Shown here: piece by piece, positions 26,691 through 35,648 of the stretch
Layout of the letters: each line of letters opens with the position of its first letter
Numbering within the stretch: position 1 is the first letter of the stretch
Assembly (NCBI GenBank): GCA_029975745.1
Contig: JARKOL010000163.1
Span: forward strand, 1 to 38,371
DNA: 38,371 nt
Source: Myxococcota bacterium
GTDB taxonomy: Bacteria; Myxococcota_A; UBA9042; DTJE01
Direction: 5' to 3'
Position numbers and translations under genes: made by a program
The notes under the pieces: model-generated
What the model was told of the DNA's origin: nothing
The model's input: the letters and a program-made list of their open reading frames with translations, nothing else
Databases searched by the model: none

Positions 26691-26737
26691 CAGGATTTTT
26701 CAAACGAAAAGGGGGCGGATTGACGGATATCCGGGGC

Positions 26738-27454
26738 TCAGTTCGCAGGGTTGCCCCGGATCGGCGCACCCATTGGGCCGCCACCCGCACGCCACCGGGC
26801 CGGATAGAGGCTGCGGGCCTGCCCCTCGCGCATCAGGGCGGATGCCTCTTCCGGCCGTCCGGTCTGGCGCAGCAACTGGGCCAGGCGGAATCGAGCCGCC
26901 TGGACTTCGGGATCGCGGGCAAGCAGGTTGCGGTACTCCAGAATCGCCGCGCCGACGCGTCCCGAGCGCTCGAACGCCAGCCCCCTGGCCATCGCCAGGC
27001 GTCGGGACAGCGTGTCCAGGGGCACGCGAACCGTGTCGGAGCCGGTGTCGGGCGGCAGGGGCAGCAGGTCGGCGGCGGGGTCGGGCGTATCGCGCTCCAG
27101 GGCCAGCAGCAGCGAGATCAGCGCCAGGTAGTCGCCGGTGGGTTCCAGGGTGCGAACCCGCGCCAGCGCCTGGTCGATCTGGGCGGCGGGCGCCCGCATC
27201 GCGATGGACGCGACGGTGGACTTGAGGACCGGAATCCACCATGTCGGGAATTGCGCCAGCACGTCGCGATATGCGGCCTGCGCGGCGTAGAGGTTTCCGG
27301 AATGCAGGGCCGAGTCCGCCTCGGACAGCCGCGTCCTGGCGGCCGCGATCGGATCCTCCTGGGAGGTGGCAAGGCCGGGCGCGAGGATCGATACGAACAG
27401 CGGAATCGCAAGGGCGCGAAGGTTCGATGCGCAGGCCGGCGCCATCGGAATCAA
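26738..27454 (-). CDS. Secreted tetratricopeptide-type repeat protein (last gene of the MCE operon)
   Basis: Signal peptide; 'ALHSGNLYAAQAAYRDVLAQFP', 'AILEYRNLLARDPEVQAARFRLAQLLRQTGRPEEA'. ATG overlaps the mlaD stop (ATGA). Confidence 0.65.
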   Translation of the reverse strand: MIPMAPACASNLRALAIPLFVSILAPGLATSQEDPIAAARTRLSEADSALHSGNLYAAQAAYRDVLAQFPTWWIPVLKSTVASIAMRAPAAQIDQALARVRTLEPTGDYLALISLLLALERDTPDPAADLLPLPPDTGSDTVRVPLDTLSRRLAMARGLAFERSGRVGAAILEYRNLLARDPEVQAARFRLAQLLRQTGRPEEASALMREGQARSLYPARWRAGGGPMGAPIRGNPAN

Positions 27455-28446
27455 TCCTTCAGAAGCAGCTTCCAGGGGTGCCGCTTCAGATCCTTCATTA
27501 TGGCGATCAGATCGTCATAGATTTCGCGGTCGGCCAGCAGGGCGCCGATGGTGCCCTTGCCATCGACGGCATTGCGGCTGAGGGTTCGCACGTCGCCCAG
27601 GATTCCGGTGATGCCCTGGCGACCGTCACTGACGACGGCCCGGGCGTCGGTCACCAGGCCGTGGCCTTCGGTGAGGGTGCGGTCCAGGTTGTCCGCGATG
27701 GCCGGCAGACGGGCGACCACGGGGCGGACACCCCGGTCCAGCGTGTCGGACAGCGAACGCAGCGATGCGACGATACCGCGCAGGTCGCCTCCGTCGCCGG
27801 TGCCGATGGCCAGCGCCGCACTGACGCGGTTCAGGTTGCCGACGATCTGGCGGATGTCGTCGCGGTTCTCGCCGACGACCTCGTCCACCTGGTTCGCCAG
27901 TCGGCCGATGCCGTCGATGGCGTCCCGGATGCCCTGCTGGTTGTCCTGCAACAGCGCCGACACGCGGGCAATCGTCTCGTTGGCATTGGCGCCCATCAAT
28001 TCGAAGCGCATCGGGCTGACGCCGTCCACGACCTGGCCCGGCTTCAGGGGCAGCGCCTCCGGGGTGCCGGGATCGATCTCGACGTACTTCTCGCCCAGGA
28101 TGCCCAGGGTCGTGATATGGAGCCGGGAATCCTGGCGCAGCATCACGAAGGAGGCGCTGTCGATGGTCAGCCGGGCCCGAACCTGGACGGGCTTGTTGTC
28201 GCGCTCCGGGTCGCGGCGTCCCCCCCACAATTCGACCGCGGTCACCTTGCCCACGGTGACGCCGCTGATCTTGACCGGCGCGCCCGTCTTCAGGTCGCCG
28301 CTGTTGGGGAAATCCACCATCAGCGGACTGCGATCCCGGCACGAGAAATCGCCCAGAAGGATGAGGAAGGCAACCAGAAGCAGGACGGCGGACAGGATCA
28401 GCGCGCCGACCTTGACTTCCATCGATCGCAGGGGACGGTCGGCCAT
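27451..28446 (-). CDS. MCE-domain (MlaD-family) substrate-binding protein
   Basis: N-terminal TM, 'GDLKTGAPVKISGVTVGKVTAVELWGG...RLHITTLGILGEKYVEIDPG', long helical C-terminus. Confidence 0.92.
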   Translation of the reverse strand: MADRPLRSMEVKVGALILSAVLLLVAFLILLGDFSCRDRSPLMVDFPNSGDLKTGAPVKISGVTVGKVTAVELWGGRRDPERDNKPVQVRARLTIDSASFVMLRQDSRLHITTLGILGEKYVEIDPGTPEALPLKPGQVVDGVSPMRFELMGANANETIARVSALLQDNQQGIRDAIDGIGRLANQVDEVVGENRDDIRQIVGNLNRVSAALAIGTGDGGDLRGIVASLRSLSDTLDRGVRPVVARLPAIADNLDRTLTEGHGLVTDARAVVSDGRQGITGILGDVRTLSRNAVDGKGTIGALLADREIYDDLIAIMKDLKRHPWKLLLKD

Positions 28447-28448
28447 GG

Positions 28449-29192
28449 TCACGTCTCCATCGGCCCGGCGGGATCGCCTCGGACGAACTGGCGAACGATC
28501 GGGTCGTCCGCGTCGCGGAAAGCCGCGGGCGGTCCGTCAAGCCGGATGCGCCCCTTATAAAGAAAAACGATCCGGTCGGCAACGCCGAAGATGGACCGCA
28601 AATCGTGGCTGACGACGATGACGGTCTTTCGCATGCGGTGGGCCAGGTCCCGGATCATGGCATCGATGTTCTCGCTGGCGACGATGTCCAGTCCGGTCGT
28701 CGGCTCGTCCAGGATGGCGCAGTCGGGGGACAAGGTCAGCGAGCGCGCGATGGCCACGCGCTTGCGCTCGGACGGGCCGACCTCGGCGGGCATCAGGTCG
28801 GCCTTGGAATCCATGTCGACGCGCTCCAGGAAGTCGCGGGCGGACTGGCGGGCGGCCTCGCGGGACAGTCCCTGGTGCTTGCGGATGGGCAGGGCGACGT
28901 TGTCCAGCAGCGACATCGAGTCGAACAGGGTCGGGTGCTGGAAGACCAGGGCGTACCGCTTGCGGATGTCCCGCCACCCGGCCTCGTTCAGGTCGGTGAC
29001 GTCCTGTCCGTCGATGCGGATACGACCGGCATCGGGTCGCAGCAGACCCACGGCATGCTTGACCAGGACGCTCTTGCCCGTGCCGGAACTGCCGATGATG
29101 TAGGTGATCTCGCGGTCCTTCAGCGTCAGATCGATGTGGTCCAGCACCGGATGGGCGTCGAATCGCTTGGAGACGCCGACGTACTCGATCAT
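28449..29192 (-). CDS. MlaF-type ABC ATPase 1 with degenerate signature motif (VGPSE)
   Basis: Walker A 'GSSGTGKS', Walker B 'CAILDEPTTGLD', H-loop 'VVSHD'; signature position reads 'MPAEVGPSERKRVAIARSL'. Confidence 0.92.
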   Translation of the reverse strand: MIEYVGVSKRFDAHPVLDHIDLTLKDREITYIIGSSGTGKSVLVKHAVGLLRPDAGRIRIDGQDVTDLNEAGWRDIRKRYALVFQHPTLFDSMSLLDNVALPIRKHQGLSREAARQSARDFLERVDMDSKADLMPAEVGPSERKRVAIARSLTLSPDCAILDEPTTGLDIVASENIDAMIRDLAHRMRKTVIVVSHDLRSIFGVADRIVFLYKGRIRLDGPPAAFRDADDPIVRQFVRGDPAGPMET

Positions 29193-29196
29193 CCCG

Positions 29197-29943
29197 TCAC
29201 CATCCAGCCAGGTAGGCCAGGGTCGAGATCAGGAAGTCCAGCATGATCACGACGAACGATGCGTTGACCACGGCGCGGGTGGTGGCCCAGCCGACGCCCT
29301 CCGACCCGCCGGTCGCGCGAAATCCGGAATCCGCCGCCAGGATCGGGATGGCCGTCCCGAACGCCAGGCACTTGAAGACGCCGACCCACACGTCCTTGGG
29401 CGCGGTGCCCGCCAGCGACAGGAAGGTTCGCAACTGGATGTCGAAGCGCAGGGTGCCCATCAAGGTGCCGGCGGCGATGGCGACCAGGACCCCGAAGACC
29501 CACAGCACGACCATCATGATCAGCGTGGCCAGGAAGCGCGGCACGACCAGGTACTCGATCGGGTCCGTGTTCGTGACCTTCATGGCCTCGATCTGGTCCG
29601 TCACCGTCATCGACCCGAGCTCGGCGGCAATGCCGGCGCCGACGCGCGTCGCCAGCATCAGCGCGACAATCGTGGGCCCGAACGTCCGGATCATGGTGCC
29701 GATGAAGAACCGGCCCACCTGGGTCAGGTCGGGCAGCACCTTCTGGGCCTGGAACGCCCCCTGGTACACCAGGATCAGGCCCAGGAACGCCAGGGTCACC
29801 GCGATGAAGACGACGGACTGGTTGCCGATCTGGAACATGGCATCGACGACGCGGCGGCGGGCGCGCGCGGCCGACGGCAGGGCGCGAACGGTGCGCTTCA
29901 GAAGAAACAGCGGCGATGCGATGGCCGTGGGGATTCCTACCAT
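29197..29943 (-). CDS. MlaE-type permease 1
   Basis: 'TMIRTFGPTIVALMLATRVGAGIAAELGSMTVTDQIEAMKVTNTDPIEYLVVPRFLATLIMMVVL'. Confidence 0.93.
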   Translation of the reverse strand: MVGIPTAIASPLFLLKRTVRALPSAARARRRVVDAMFQIGNQSVVFIAVTLAFLGLILVYQGAFQAQKVLPDLTQVGRFFIGTMIRTFGPTIVALMLATRVGAGIAAELGSMTVTDQIEAMKVTNTDPIEYLVVPRFLATLIMMVVLWVFGVLVAIAAGTLMGTLRFDIQLRTFLSLAGTAPKDVWVGVFKCLAFGTAIPILAADSGFRATGGSEGVGWATTRAVVNASFVVIMLDFLISTLAYLAGW

Positions 29944-30761
29944 GTCCACAGCACCGTCACGAAGAAGTTGACGACGAAGATCGCGATCGCGGCCGTGACG
30001 ACCGAATGGTTGACCGCGCGACCGACGCCCCGGGCACCTCCGGTGACACCCAGGCCCCAGTGGCACGAAACGATGGCGATGCCGCCGCCGAAGAAGAACG
30101 CCTTGACCAGGCCCATGACGAATTCGTCCACCAGGCGGCTTTCCAGGACCCCCTGCCAGTACACGCGCATATCGATGCCCAGAAGCGCGCTGCATGCCAC
30201 GGCGCCACCCGCCAGGGCGAAGATGTCGCCGATGCAGGTCAGCAGGACCAGCATCACGATCATGGCCAGGAACCTGGGGACGACGAGGTACGCGATCGGG
30301 TCGATGCCCAGCACCCGCAACGCATCGACCTGGTTGGTGACGACCATCGTGCCCAGCTCGGCGGTGTTGTTCGCGCCGACGCGGCCCGAGAACATGAGCC
30401 CGATCAGGACGGGCCCGACCTCGCTGAAGATCGCGGTTCCGGCGGCCCAGCCCACGATGCTGGTGGCGCCGGTCCCCTTCACGAAGTTGCCCGACGAGAT
30501 GACCATCAGGGCGCCGACGAACGTCGCGGTGGCCACGACGACGCCGACGGAACGGACGCCGACCTTGAAGAGCTGGCGCACGGTCTCGTCGTAGTCGAAG
30601 GCGCCCCGCGCGAAGGTGGACCGAAGGATGCGGACCTGCAGCACGGACATGCCGCCGACCACGGCGCAGGCGGCCAGGATGGCGCGCCCCACGTCGGCCA
30701 GGAAGCCGGCCCGGGGCGGGTTGCCCGGCGCCGCGAGTTCAGGTTGCATCGTTTCGGACAT
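29937..30761 (-). CDS. MlaE-type permease 2
   Basis: 'AIFSEVGPVLIGLMFSGRVGANNTAELGTMVVTNQVDALRVLGIDPIAYLVVPRFLAMIVMLVLLT'. Confidence 0.93.
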   Translation of the reverse strand: MSETMQPELAAPGNPPRAGFLADVGRAILAACAVVGGMSVLQVRILRSTFARGAFDYDETVRQLFKVGVRSVGVVVATATFVGALMVISSGNFVKGTGATSIVGWAAGTAIFSEVGPVLIGLMFSGRVGANNTAELGTMVVTNQVDALRVLGIDPIAYLVVPRFLAMIVMLVLLTCIGDIFALAGGAVACSALLGIDMRVYWQGVLESRLVDEFVMGLVKAFFFGGGIAIVSCHWGLGVTGGARGVGRAVNHSVVTAAIAIFVVNFFVTVLWTW

Positions 30762-31485
30762 CCAGGAAGACCTTCACCCTGGGGTCGGGACATGCCCGCC
30801 CGTCGGCCAGCGAGCCACTGAATATCACGCTTCCACCATGGACCACATGGAAATCGGTACACAGCAGGGCCAGGCGATCGACGTCGTGGGAGGCGACGAC
30901 CACCGTGCAGCCGGTCCGTCGCTGGTGTTCCCCGATCAACTGGAATATCCGGGAGGTGGTCACCGGATCCAGGCCGCCGCTGGGGTCGTCGAACAGCAGC
31001 AGATCCGGCTGGCCGATGGCGGCGCGCGCGACGGCGACACGTCGCTGCATCCCGCCCGATAGTGCCTGGACCGGCTGATCGCCCTGGCCCGCCAGGCGCA
31101 CCGAGTCCAGTGCCGCGGCAACCCGCTGGGAAAGGACGTCGGGCGGGGGAGGGGAGCGGTCCTGCGCCAGGGGGAATGCGACGTTTTCCGCGACCGACAG
31201 GAAATCGAACAGGGCAAGGTTCTGGAACTGCACGCCGATGCGGGACCGGACCGCGCGCAACTCGTCGGGGGCGTCGTGAGGCACCGGGTCGCCGAACAGG
31301 CGCACCTCGCCGTCGTTCGGCGCAAGCAAGGTTGCCAGAAGCTTCAGGACCAGCGTCTTGCCGGAGCCGCCGGGACCGACCAGGGCGTGAACGCGCCCCG
31401 GGGCCAGCGACAGGGTCACCTGATCCAGGACGCGGGTGCCGGACAAGGTCAGCGAGACGTCCAGGATCTGGGCGACATGATCCAC
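30739..31485 (-). CDS. MlaF-type ABC ATPase 2 with Walker-B Glu to Asp (DDP)
   Basis: GTG start with GGAG RBS; Walker A 'GPGGSGKT', signature 'ALSGGMQRRVAVARA', Walker B 'LLLFDDPSGGLD', H-loop 'VVASHD'. Confidence 0.92.
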   Translation of the reverse strand: MDHVAQILDVSLTLSGTRVLDQVTLSLAPGRVHALVGPGGSGKTLVLKLLATLLAPNDGEVRLFGDPVPHDAPDELRAVRSRIGVQFQNLALFDFLSVAENVAFPLAQDRSPPPPDVLSQRVAAALDSVRLAGQGDQPVQALSGGMQRRVAVARAAIGQPDLLLFDDPSGGLDPVTTSRIFQLIGEHQRRTGCTVVVASHDVDRLALLCTDFHVVHGGSVIFSGSLADGRACPDPRVKVFLDVRNDAT

Positions 31486-31505
31486 AGCCGCTCCGTGAAG
31501 GCGCG

Positions 31506-31943
31506 TCAGCCGTCGAACCCGTCGTCCCAGCCGCCGACGGCGGGCGCCTCGGCGAAGTCCTCGTCCATGGGAACGACCCGCGATTCGTCGCGCAGCAGCG
31601 CCAGCGAGAACAGGGCAATCACGCGATCGACCAGATCCTCGGAGGTCACGATCACCTCGATGCCGCGACGCGAAAGGGTTCGTCGCATCACGTCGCCGAT
31701 CGAACCCGTGACCACGACGCGGCAGTCGGACAGGATGTCGGCGACGGCGCGGTATCGGTCCTCGTGGCGTTCGCCCCGGATCGGCCGGCCAGGCAGGCGC
31801 CGGCTGGGCACGTTGTCCCTGCGCTCGACGTTGCCGATCTCGCCGGGGGTGACGTCGGCGACCACGAAGGCCGCCACGCGCCACAGGCGGGGAGCGACGC
31901 GGATGCCGTCGTCGGTGGGGATCGCGATCTTCAAGGCACGCAT
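31506..31943 (-). CDS. NifX/NifB-like (dinitrogenase iron-molybdenum cofactor family) small protein
   Basis: 'MRALKIAIPTDDGIRVAPRLWRVAAFVVADVTPGEIGNVERRDN...DCRVVVTGSIGDVMRRTLSRRGIEVIVTSE'. 20 bp upstream of ATPase 2. Confidence 0.55.
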   Translation of the reverse strand: MRALKIAIPTDDGIRVAPRLWRVAAFVVADVTPGEIGNVERRDNVPSRRLPGRPIRGERHEDRYRAVADILSDCRVVVTGSIGDVMRRTLSRRGIEVIVTSEDLVDRVIALFSLALLRDESRVVPMDEDFAEAPAVGGWDDGFDG

Positions 31944-32055
31944 CCAAACGAAGGACGCGCGGATTATCGGGACGCCGTGCCGGATTTGCAAGCCCGTCTG
32001 GTCGCGGCGCCGTGGCCATGCTAGGATTCCAGCCTGATATCACAGGGGTGCGTTC

Positions 32056-33087
32056 ATGAGGGCCGTGCAGATTGCCCGCATCGGACTTCCCGCCTTCGCG
32101 CTGCGCATGGTCGATGCGCCCCTCCCCGGTCTTGGACCCGGTCAGGTCCGGATTCGGGTGCGTGCCTTCGGCATCAACTTCGCCGACATCCTGGCCCGGA
32201 CGGGAATGTATCCCGAGGCGCCCCGCCTGCCGTTCATTCCGGGTTATGAAGTTGCTGGTGAAGTCATGGATGTCGCGGAGGATGTGCGGGATGTACGCTC
32301 CGGGGACCGGGTGGCGGCGCTGACGGACCTGGGGGGCTACGCCGAGGTGGCCGTCGCCGATGCCCGGTTCACGTTCGTGCTGCCCCCGGAGATGGACTTC
32401 CTGGACGCGGCGGCCATCCCGGTGAACGGGACCACGGCCTGGCTGTCGCTGCACGAGGCGACGTGCGTTCATGACGGGGATCGGGTGCTGATCCAGTCCG
32501 CCGCCGGTGGCGTGGGAAGCATGGCGGTCCAGTTGGCGGTGGTCGCGGGCTGCGAGGTGATCGGGACCGTCGGTGCGCCCGAGAAGCTTGCCTTTCTGGA
32601 GCGGTTGGGGGTGCGTCATGCCCTGTGTCATGACACCTGTGACGTGCCGGCCGAGGTCGAACGCCTGACGGGAGGCCGGGGGCTGGACGTCGTGGTCGAT
32701 TCGCTGGGCGGCGCGGCCATTGCCGACGGGCTGCGGATGCTGGCCCCCTCGGGTCGCCTGGTCAGCATCGGGATCACGTCGATGACGCCGGCGACGCGGC
32801 GGCATCTGATTGCGCGCGGCGTCGGGCTGCTTCGGGCGCCCATCCTTCATCCGTACGCGCTGCTGGACGAAGGCAAGGGGTTCATCGGGGTCAACCTGCG
32901 TCGCACGGCCGCCGAGCGCCCCGAGCGGGTCGCGCGGTGTCTGCGCTCGGTGTTCGCGCTGGCCGCCAGCGGGCGAATTCGCCCCTGCATCGATTCGGTT
33001 CATCCCTTCGAGGACTGCGCCAGGGCGCACGAGCGGCTTCACGGCCGTCACAGTGTCGGAAAGGTCCTGGTGCGCATCGACGCCTAG
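32056..33087 (+). CDS. Medium-chain dehydrogenase/reductase, quinone oxidoreductase-like
   Basis: 'RVRAFGINFADILARTGMYPEAPRLPFIPGYEVAGEV...GDRVLIQSAAGGVGSMAVQLA'. Confidence 0.92.
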   Translation: MRAVQIARIGLPAFALRMVDAPLPGLGPGQVRIRVRAFGINFADILARTGMYPEAPRLPFIPGYEVAGEVMDVAEDVRDVRSGDRVAALTDLGGYAEVAVADARFTFVLPPEMDFLDAAAIPVNGTTAWLSLHEATCVHDGDRVLIQSAAGGVGSMAVQLAVVAGCEVIGTVGAPEKLAFLERLGVRHALCHDTCDVPAEVERLTGGRGLDVVVDSLGGAAIADGLRMLAPSGRLVSIGITSMTPATRRHLIARGVGLLRAPILHPYALLDEGKGFIGVNLRRTAAERPERVARCLRSVFALAASGRIRPCIDSVHPFEDCARAHERLHGRHSVGKVLVRIDA

Positions 33088-33141
33088 AGTGGCATCCGAG
33101 CCGCCGGTCTGGTACCCTTGCGCCCCGGGAGGGACCACCGC

Positions 33142-33612
33142 ATGACGTCGAACCGAGTTCCCGCTGGGACCCGCTGCCGTGGAAGTCGTCCGGACCTTCG
33201 CTGGCTGCCCTTGGTGCTGCTGGCGCTGGGCTGCGCCGGGGGCTTCAATGCGATGGACGACCTGGACGAGACGCTCCGCAACTTCCATCACCATCTGGTC
33301 GCGCAGGCGGTCGATCACGCCGCGAACTACGTGTCGAACGACGGGATCGAGGCGTTCGAGAACCTGCACGAGCCCGCGCGCAACCTGAACCGGCTCGAGG
33401 AGTACAGCGTCGTGTCGGTGCGCGAGTTCCGGCCGACGAAGGAGGACCCCAGCCATCGCGCGACCGTGGTCGTCAAGGCACGGCTGCGCCGCGCCGACTC
33501 GATCACCGTCCAGTACGTTCGCTTCCGCGAGACATGGCAGCGGGAGGGAACCCGCTGGATGCTGGTGGACACCGAGATGACCCGCATGGAAGGAGAGGGG
33601 GGACGGGACTAG
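33142..33612 (+). CDS. Hypothetical lipoprotein
   Basis: 'LPLVLLALGCAGG' lipobox; short alpha/beta domain. No family recognised. Confidence 0.65.
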   Translation: MTSNRVPAGTRCRGSRPDLRWLPLVLLALGCAGGFNAMDDLDETLRNFHHHLVAQAVDHAANYVSNDGIEAFENLHEPARNLNRLEEYSVVSVREFRPTKEDPSHRATVVVKARLRRADSITVQYVRFRETWQREGTRWMLVDTEMTRMEGEGGRD

Positions 33613-33614
33613 CG

Positions 33615-34724
33615 ATGCCGATGCCCCAGGCCGCGCGAACCGCGCTGAAATGGCTGCTGTCGCTGGGAGTCGGCGCGCTGTTCATCGGGTTGGCCCTGGA
33701 CGAGTGGCCCATCGCGACCTTGACGGCCGGAGGCATCCGTCTGGACGGCCACTTCCTGACCACCGGCCAGGCGTGGCGGGTCAACCTCTGGTATCTGCCC
33801 GCATATTTCCTGACGCTGATCGTGATGCACATCTTCCGCTTCTGGCGATGGCAGCCCCTGCTGAAGCCGCTGGCGCACGTCGATCTGTGGACGCTGAACC
33901 GGGTCTGTTCGGTCGGGTTCATGGCGGTGTTCCTGATGCCGATGCGGCTTGGGGAACTGGTGCGGCCGGCGTTGATCTCGACCGAGGCGCCGATTCGCCG
34001 GTCCCCGGCGCTGGCGACCATCGTGGTCGAGCGGGTCATCGACGGGGTCATGGTCGCGGGCTTCCTGGCCGTCGCGCTGGTGTTCATGCCGCGGACGCAC
34101 GGCGATTCGGTCACCCAGATCCGCATCGGCACCTACGTTGCGCTGGCGGTGTTCGGGGGGCTGGTCCTGGCGCTGGCGCTGATGTTCGCGTTCCGGCGGG
34201 CCTTCCAGGCCTGGGTCCACGCGGCGACGGCCCGGGTGTCCGGGCGGTTCGCGCTGGCGTTCGGAGGGTTCCTGGATCGATTCCTGACCGGGCTGTCCAT
34301 CTTTCCGGACGTGAAGAACTTCGTCTGGTTCCTGTTCCTTTCGTTCTTCTATTGGGCGTCGAACGGCGTGGGGTTGTTCCTGCTGGCCCAGGGGTTCGAG
34401 GTCGGCGGGGCGTCGGGCGGCTGGGTGCCCTTCGGGATCCCGCTGATCGGGGCATTCGCGATGATGTCCACCATTGTCGTGGGCATGATGATCCCGAATG
34501 CGCCGGCCAATGTCGGGTCGTTCTGGTACTTCCTGCTGAAGCCGATCGAGTTGTATGGGGTCATGCCCGGGAATCCGGCGGGCCTGGCCTACGCGCTGAC
34601 CGTGTGGTCGCTGCAGTTGCTGCAGTTGCTGGTGTTCGGGGGCTGGTTCCTGTTGACGGGTTCGATCCCATGGCGTCGCGCGTTCACGGTGGGCACCTGG
34701 GCGGCCGCGACCCGTGACGACTAG
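33615..34724 (+). CDS. Lysylphosphatidylglycerol synthase TM-region-like (UPF0104) integral membrane protein
   Basis: Polytopic; 'GFMAVFLMPMRLGELVRPALIS...ALATIVVERVIDGVMVAGFLAVALV' and 'IPNAPANVGSFWYF', typical of this family. Confidence 0.82.
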   Translation: MPMPQAARTALKWLLSLGVGALFIGLALDEWPIATLTAGGIRLDGHFLTTGQAWRVNLWYLPAYFLTLIVMHIFRFWRWQPLLKPLAHVDLWTLNRVCSVGFMAVFLMPMRLGELVRPALISTEAPIRRSPALATIVVERVIDGVMVAGFLAVALVFMPRTHGDSVTQIRIGTYVALAVFGGLVLALALMFAFRRAFQAWVHAATARVSGRFALAFGGFLDRFLTGLSIFPDVKNFVWFLFLSFFYWASNGVGLFLLAQGFEVGGASGGWVPFGIPLIGAFAMMSTIVVGMMIPNAPANVGSFWYFLLKPIELYGVMPGNPAGLAYALTVWSLQLLQLLVFGGWFLLTGSIPWRRAFTVGTWAAATRDD

Positions 34725-34769
34725 GGCGGTGGGTGGCGCGAGGCGCCGCCGTGCCGTATCATGGCGTCG

Positions 34770-35648
34770 ATGAAACGGCGGATTCTGACGGGTGCGGTGG
34801 TCCTGGGCGTGTCGCTGGCGAGTGGCGCGGCGATGGCGGACACCGTGTACCACTGCGGCCTCAAGGACGGCGTCCCGTACTTCACGTTCAACACCAAGCC
34901 CCCGGGCCGAAAGTGCCGGGTCTACTCCGAGGGCGGGCGTGCGCAGGCCGCTCGCGCACCCGAGGGGGCGAAGTGCCGGACGCAGCGATTCCGCGACTCG
35001 GTCTTCTACACGTGTGAAAAGGACGGGATCCTCTGGTACTTCAACAAGCCGGCTGCCCGTCCCTCCGGGGATGCCGACGGCGAGGCGTCCGCTGCGGCCG
35101 CTCGTCCCCGGCGCCAGGCCGAACGGTCCGGCGGCGCGACGGATGGCGGCCTCGCGGAGGCTCGCGAATCCCCGCGTTCCGGCGCGGCCGACCGCGACCG
35201 CGATTCGGGGGACGTGCCGGTCGAACTGGCGGGCATGGACTCGCGCCGGATGGACGGGGGCTACCTGCGGGACATCGTGGTCCGGGCATCGACGGCACAG
35301 GGCATCCCGGTCGCGCTGCTGAGGGCCGTGATCGAGGTCGAGTCGGGCGCGAATCCGGACGTCGTCTCGCCTGCCGGGGCCCAGGGGCTGATGCAGTTGA
35401 TGCCGGTGACGGCCGGGTACCTGGATGTCGAGGACCCGTTCGACCCGGAACAGAACGTCATGGCGGGCGCGCGTCTGCTGCGGATCCTGTCGGATCGATT
35501 CCACGGCGACGTCACGAAGACCGTCGCCGCCTACTACGCCGGTGCCAGCGCGGTCCGTCGGGCGGGCGGGGTGCCGACCCGGAGTGCCGAGAACTACGTG
35601 GCCAAAGTGTTGTCCAGATACCAAAAGTACAGCAATCCCGCGGACTAG
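34770..35648 (+). CDS. Lytic transglycosylase (SLT domain) with N-terminal secreted region
   Basis: Signal peptide; C-terminal 'GIPVALLRAVIEVESGANPDVVSPAGAQGLMQLMPVTAGYLDVEDPFDPEQNVMAGARLLRILSDRF...AAYYAG'. Confidence 0.9.
   Translation: MKRRILTGAVVLGVSLASGAAMADTVYHCGLKDGVPYFTFNTKPPGRKCRVYSEGGRAQAARAPEGAKCRTQRFRDSVFYTCEKDGILWYFNKPAARPSGDADGEASAAAARPRRQAERSGGATDGGLAEARESPRSGAADRDRDSGDVPVELAGMDSRRMDGGYLRDIVVRASTAQGIPVALLRAVIEVESGANPDVVSPAGAQGLMQLMPVTAGYLDVEDPFDPEQNVMAGARLLRILSDRFHGDVTKTVAAYYAGASAVRRAGGVPTRSAENYVAKVLSRYQKYSNPAD

Noticed and set aside
26695-26715. AT-rich small hairpin (ttttcaaacgaaaa) after the MCE operon
   Set aside because: Only a 5-bp AT-rich stem; insufficient for a terminator call.
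24676-27225. 849-aa plus-strand ORF
   Set aside because: Antisense to the AgmX-like gene; His/Gln/Arg/Asp-rich shadow frame.
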